This document shows positions 59,269-64,000 of a stretch of DNA of 64,000 nucleotides, piece by piece (the first letter of the stretch is position 1; each line of letters begins with the position of its first letter). The stretch lies in contig NC_091976.1 in the NCBI RefSeq assembly GCF_036711975.1, positions 9,424,001 through 9,488,000 of the forward strand. The letters run 5' to 3'. This stretch comes from Onthophagus taurus. Taxonomy: Eukaryota; Arthropoda; Insecta; Coleoptera; Scarabaeidae. The position numbers and the translations under genes were made by a program. Under the pieces are notes generated by a model. It made no database searches. It saw nothing but the letters and a program-made list of their open reading frames with translations, and was not told where the DNA came from.

Positions 59269-60477
59269 GATCGTTGAGCAGCATGACTTTCTGCCTGGTA
59301 GATCGGTTGAGACCAATTTAATAACCTATAACCAATTTTATTCATCGTGCTTTCGACCGATTTTGCCAGGTGGACGCTATCTACACCGATTTTAGTAAAG
59401 CCTTCGATAAAATCGATCACAACATCTTAATAAGAAAGTTGTCACTGCTTGACATTCCTCCGGGTCTTTTAGCGTGGTTGGATTCCTACGTCAGTGACCG
59501 TTACCAGGCTATTCGAATTGGCAATTGTGTGTCTGCTTATCAACGGGTCACTTCTGGGGTTCCCCAAGGAAGCCACCTCGACCCCATTGTTCTTGTGTTG
59601 CATTGATGTTCTGGCATGTTTCGAACATTCTAAATTTCTGCTTTATACTGACGATTGCAAAATTTTTTTGGATTTATCATCTAACTCCGACTGTATTAAA
59701 CTTCAGGCAGATCTGGACCGGTTCCACAAATATTGCGCTGATAACAACCTCTTCCTAAACTACGATAAATGTTATAAAATTACTTTCACTCACAATCGCT
59801 ACCCTCTGAATTTTCTCTACAGGCTGGGTGGTGCGGACATTCAATCGGTTGATCGCATCAGCGATCTGGGGGTTACTCTTGATAAGAAATTATCGTTTAA
59901 TTTACATGTAGAATCCATTATTTCCAAAGCTGTGAAGAGGTTGGGTTTCGTGATTCGAACCTGCCGCCCTTTCACAAATATTAATTGCATCAGATTGCTG
60001 TATTCAACGCACGTGGACAGTGTACTTAGCTATGCCTCCACCGTCTGGAATCCCCAATACCACGTTTACATTAACGGTATCGAATCAGTTCAACGTCGCT
60101 TTTTGCGCTAGCTATCTTATAAAACAAATTTACCTTATTGCGATTACTTTATGCGTTGCAAGGTGCTGGGTTTTCAGACACTGCAACAGAGGAGACTGTG
60201 TTACGATTTACTGTTTATTTTTAAACTTTGCAATGGCTTGATTAATTCGCCTTAATTGGTTGGTGGGTTACGTTTTTACGTTCCTCCCTACCGGACTAGG
60301 GATGGTCTGATGTTTAGACTTGATCGTTCGAATACAAATGCCTACTTCAATTCAGCTCTTCAGAGATTAATGCTTTCATTTCACTCTCACTGTGGAAATA
60401 TTGATATGTTGAACACCTCACTGACTGCGGTTAGGCGGTTTTTGCGCGACGTGGGCGTTAATGTCTCGGGTCATTAG
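59263..60477 (+). pseudogene. LINE ORF2, 3' part (RT to end)
   Basis: Continues from 42345: EQHDFLPGRSVETNLITY, then DFSKAFDKIDHNIL, VTSGVPQGSHLDP (normally GSxLGP), a frameshift near 59600, LLYTDDCKIF (YTDD in place of YADD), the thumb region (LGVTLDKKLSF, VLSYASTVWNP) and a C-terminal part to a TAG at 60477. A T-rich 3' UTR runs to about 60560. The family matches the minus-strand copy at 19209-20859. Confidence 0.8.
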
Positions 60478-60613
60478 AATTAATTTTTCTTGTTAGTACT
60501 ATATTTTTTTTTCTTGTTTTGTTTTATTTTGTTTTTTTTTTTCTTAAATCATTAATCTACAATTAAGTCCGGAAATCCGTCATTAATTTGTTTAGTGGAC
60601 GCTTCGCTGGGGG

Positions 60614-60835
60614 TTAACCCTGTTTGCCCCCATTTAAATAAAAAATAAAAAAATCACTGAAACAAATATGTTTCAAGTATGATGGATTTCGTTCAACTAT
60701 ATTTGTCATTAGCTCACAAAATTCTGTTCTTCTACCAGGGTTGTCTTCTGTTAATTCATGAAGCCTTTTAATTTTATATGGGTGATATTTATTCTTCTTT
60801 AAATATTTCCGCGCCGTTGTTGGACTCATAATCAC
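60614..60835 (-). pseudogene. Tc1/IS630-type transposase fragment
   Basis: SPTTARKYLKKNKYHPYKIKR (end of a helix-turn-helix region) is followed by NPGRRTEFCELM and ICFSDFFIFYLNG, where FSDE..F.LNG is usual, so the first catalytic region is present but altered. The frame ends at the sequence abutting the LINE. A matching C-terminal piece of this type lies at 63884-64000 on the opposite strand. Confidence 0.6.
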
Positions 60836-60889
60836 ACATTGATGCGATAGCAGCAGACGACAACTTGGTCAAACAAAGACAAAAAAGAA

Positions 60890-61733
60890 ATTGCTAGCAA
60901 TAGATTGTTAAATTTTCATAGCGACCACCCAAGGTCTCAAATTATTAATACCATGAACAATTACATAAAGAGAGCTATCTCAGTTACAGATAATGCCTTC
61001 TTAAGTGAAATAAAAAAACAGCTATATAATATTTTATTAGAAAACTTCTACCCTAAAAGATTAATTAATAATGCTTGGTATAGAATTATAAATTCTATGA
61101 TAAACAAGATAACAATAGAACTACTAACATAATATATCGAAACCCACAGAACAATGTAATAGAGAATATTTTTTGAGAAGTAAAACACAAGAAAAAATAG
61201 AAGTCCAATCATTAATTACAAAATATTTCGGTAAACATAATCAAAAGAATGAGATTGAACGAGATAGTAGAAATATAAATGATGAAACAAGTAAAGTAAC
61301 AAATTTGACCAAGTTTTGTAAGATTAAATACATACCGTCATTAACGAATAAAATAAGTTCAGTATTTAGAGATTATGATTTTGAAGAAATTAAATTTGCA
61401 AAATATAATGACAATAAAATTAACACATTGATTTCAAATATGAAAGACAGAAATAAAACGATAGATAAAATCGATACCGTTTACAAGTAAAATTGTACCA
61501 ACTGTGATAAAGTGTATATTGGAGAATCAAAACAACACCTAAAAAAGCGAATTCAACAACATCAATACGATTCAAAACAGATTAAAATTAATAATAAAAC
61601 AGCATTGTGTCATCATGCTGTATTATTAAACCATAAGTTTGACTTTGAAAACCCCAAAATACTTATTACAAATAATAATACCATGACAAGAAAAAATTTG
61701 GAATCAATTTATGTATATAACAAAAAATATTAA
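60890..61733 (+). pseudogene. Penelope-like element fragment (RT end plus GIY-YIG endonuclease)
   Basis: LNFHSDHPRSQIINTMNNYIKRA and DNAFLSEIKKQLYNILLENFYPKRLI are typical of the RT C-terminus of Penelope elements. After stops near 61130 and 61488 come YIPSLTNKIS, then NCDKVYIGESKQHLKKRIQQHQ, the GIY-YIG nuclease core (YIG and Arg), and an LESIYVYN end. Three frames are involved, so it is dead. Confidence 0.75.
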
Positions 61734-62288
61734 TCATGCAGTCAATGTCAAAACTGATGTTGGGAAGATTGGAGCGCATTACGCGAATATCTTTGATAAA
61801 TTAAATATATCAAGTGATGTCGTTGAAGTTAGCAACGGATTGAGAAACGAAATTCACATTTTCACAGCGGACCCTCTTAATATGTGAAAAATTCATATTT
61901 GTATTGACAAAGCTTGATGATCCATTAAGTTCACTCCAAATATCAAAATCACTATTTCGAATAACATATTTAAGCACCACCCGAAAATTCAGAGAATAAA
62001 GGGTCGAAATCACTCTCGAAATACTTAACAAATTCATAACTTTGTCCAAAAATTTTGTGACACCTCCAAATTCAGTCCAACGATCGAAAATAACGTTTCG
62101 AATAACATATATTATCTATGAGACACGCGGATATTACGTTGATAAAAGGGGTGTGTAATAATAATTGTAATTAAAATTGAATTTGATCTAATGTGTAGTG
62201 ATCTGGATAAACATGATACCTTTCCGTAATATCATAAAACGTTTTATATTGCTCAAACAAGCTTGCTTCGTCGTTCATTCCGTAATAT
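61734..62288. other. Unassigned AT-rich stretch
   Basis: I see no gene. A phrase like ttcgaataacatat...tcactccaaatatcaaaatc is loosely repeated near 61930-61960 and 62070-62110, suggesting a degenerate repeat. Confidence 0.35.
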
Positions 62289-62772
62289 TTATGTATAATT
62301 TTTTAATTCAGAAATCTTAGAAGAACATATTTCACAAATGCCTTGTCTGCTATATTGGTTGTTGACATTATAGACTGCTGCACTAAATGATATAAACGGA
62401 GTTAAGATATCCCATTTCAAATGGTACTCTGGTTTATCAACAGAACGGTACCGTTCACAAAAATCGTTTGTATCTCTTGTATTGTATATTTCTTGTAACT
62501 CGTTTTTATAATGAATAACAAAATATTTTAGAGATATATTATCCAACGCAACATTTTTAATTGTACTTGATGTCTTGAATAAACCTGCCACAAACCTGCT
62601 TTATAGTATTGACATGATGGACAACTATAAAGTTGCCAAGTTTAATGGTATCTATAGAAATTATATTAGATATGTTCGAGCAACGATCTATATGTAACCA
62701 TCTGTTATATAAGTTGCAGCCTACATAATTTTCTTCTGATCCTATACTACTTTTAAAACATTTATCATACAT
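62289..62772 (-). other. Two overlapping short frames of unknown origin
   Basis: On the minus strand, 62772-62557 encodes a Cys/His pattern (NYVGCNLYNRWLHIDRC) that resembles one half of a PHD-like zinc module. The next frame, 62591-62289, continues with CERYRSVDKP and CEICSSKISEL. They may be parts of one decayed gene separated by a frameshift at about 62580. I do not recognise the family. Confidence 0.35.
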
Positions 62773-63149
62773 AACGTGAGATGACAGTAATAAAATATTT
62801 TGTAAAGAAATTCTGAAAAGGTCAGGATTAAAATTACTTTGTAATAATGATGTTTATAAATATTGCAGTGTTTCATTTTTTTGTAAAACCATCATGTACC
62901 ATATAACATAGATTCCACAATTGATTGAATCCTCAGTCTCTTGGGTAGGATATGCTATTATTGTTAGTTTCCACTTCCTAGCATTTAGTTTGTCTTCGTG
63001 TAGGTGTAGACGGTCTCTAGTGGAAAATAGTCTTTTAACCCTTTTTATAATTTACCAGGATTCAAAATACAAATAGAGTTAGTAGTCAAATCTAATATAT
63101 GTGATAGAATCCATGTTGCAAGATTTATATATAATTAAGAAATAAAAGA

Positions 63150-63250
63150 AAAATAACTTCTTTCTTGCTTTTTTATTAAATTTCCTCGGTACCGGTTTCG
63201 ACTAAACAGTCATCCTGAGCCGAATCTACATATATGTTAAAAAATATTTT
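63150..63250 (+). repeat. Penelope-type terminal sequence
   Basis: cctcggtaccggtttcgact followed by aaacagtcatcctgag resembles the conserved ends of Penelope-like elements. It lies upstream of a further GIY-YIG remnant on the minus strand. Confidence 0.5.
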
Positions 63251-63439
63251 ACATAAAAAACTTATTTCTATAATCAATACACTTACGGTCAAATAAATCT
63301 AATTATGAAACATTGAGAACACCATATACTTAAAAAACATTACATAAAAAATGGGAATAATTTGTTAACTTCTATAGTTAGAGTATAAAATTCGTGCGAT
63401 TTAGTAGTTTGAACATATCCGACGAATTATTTATGCTGA

Positions 63440-63660
63440 GATAAGTTTGAAAAATGAGTAATAAAATTTTTTTTCCTCTTTGTAACTCGATCCGGGGACA
63501 TATTGTATAGCGTTACAATTAGAGCAACTGATCAAATAAATTCCAGTCTCATTCTCAATGTTGTAATCATTAAAATGGTAATTAGACAATAATTTATCAA
63601 TTGAACTATTATTGGAAAAAGAAAGGGCAATATTATAAGAAGCAAAGATTTTTTTAGTAG
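63440..63660 (-). pseudogene. Second Penelope GIY-YIG remnant
   Basis: On the minus strand FNDYNIENETGIYLISCSNCNAIQYV matches the start of a GIY-YIG domain (GIY followed by a C..C pair), with the second YIG half degraded. It ends near the Penelope-type terminus at 63150-63250, in the expected orientation. Confidence 0.5.
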
Positions 63661-63883
63661 AAAAAGCTAGGGGAGTGATGGTTTAAATACCCTTTATAAC
63701 CGAACAAAGGAATTTAACCATCCTTTTGAGTTAGCAAAGTACAATAAATTCCCAATTCATATCATTAAAAATTTAATAAGAAAAATTAATAAAACATTAG
63801 ATCCAGTTTATTCGAAAACACCCTATTCTAAAATATTCAAATCCATACTAAGAGAGGAGACCTCAAGTTAAGTTTGGATTTAA

Positions 63884-64000
63884 TGTTTGGTGCGGTGTCA
63901 TTTGTTCAAGAATTCTTGGTCCGTACATTTTTTTATGATACATTAAACGGAGATCGTTATCTTCACTTTCTACAGAACGAGTTCAGTAATATGTTGGATG
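63884..64000 (+). pseudogene. Tc1/IS630-type transposase C-terminal fragment (runs off window)
   Basis: The frame reads FGFNVWCGVICSRILGPYIF, then LNGDRYLHFLQNEFSNML, matching the second catalytic region of Tc1/IS630-type transposases (NVWAGI...GP.F..G.LNG..YL..L). It continues past the window end. It may be the other half of the fragment at 60614-60835, separated and inverted by rearrangement. Confidence 0.6.

Overview
The window is AT-rich eukaryotic genomic DNA, almost certainly from an insect or other arthropod. It contains BEL/Pao, Penelope, Jockey/CR1-like LINEs, MULE-YqaJ, pogo/Tigger and Polinton elements, short introns of 54-65 nt, and a (TTAGG)n tract. I see no ordinary host gene, rRNA, tRNA or CRISPR array; nearly everything is mobile DNA or its debris.

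Region 1 (1-14.9 kb) is a rearranged Polinton/adintovirus-like element (element A). Its morphogenesis block (unknown 213 aa, unknown 170 aa, major capsid, small basic protein, penton-like protein, protease, PLA2 protein) lies on the minus strand. It diverges from an ATPase-DUF8207-like-fibre-integrase block on the plus strand. The DNA polymerase is lost except for a zinc-finger start at 11217. The right side (11306-14452) is an inverted copy of the left side, and the far left carries a 1,479-bp tandem duplication. The ATPase is frameshifted.

Region 2 (15-29 kb) is a graveyard: a 378-bp foldback MITE, a decayed RAG1-like transposase, a minus-strand LINE, a plus-strand LINE split by a 377-bp solo LTR, a Gag-like fragment, and the first half of a MULE-YqaJ gene.

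Region 3 (29.2-37.0 kb) is an intact BEL/Pao retrotransposon, with an extra head-to-head LTR, inside the MULE-YqaJ gene. A Tigger-like transposase (38.1-39.6 kb) and a LINE (39.96-60.5 kb) follow.

Region 4 (42346-59262) is a complete 16.9-kb Polinton (element B) inserted in that LINE, with ~600-bp terminal inverted repeats and a perfect 6-bp target duplication. It encodes a protein-primed DNA polymerase (two exons), chromodomain integrase, packaging ATPase, protease, major and penton-like capsid proteins, a PLA2 protein and a fibre-like protein, all apparently intact. It also carries accessory genes: a PPP1R15-like eIF2alpha-phosphatase recruiter, a gene whose start codon exists only after splicing, and a spliced coiled-coil protein ending in a PPPPY late-domain motif. 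In both elements the PLA2 gene ends at an A AAA AAC slippery heptamer leading into a protease frame that has no ATG of its own, which suggests -1 ribosomal frameshifting.

Region 5 (60.5-64 kb) holds Penelope and Tc1/IS630-type fragments.
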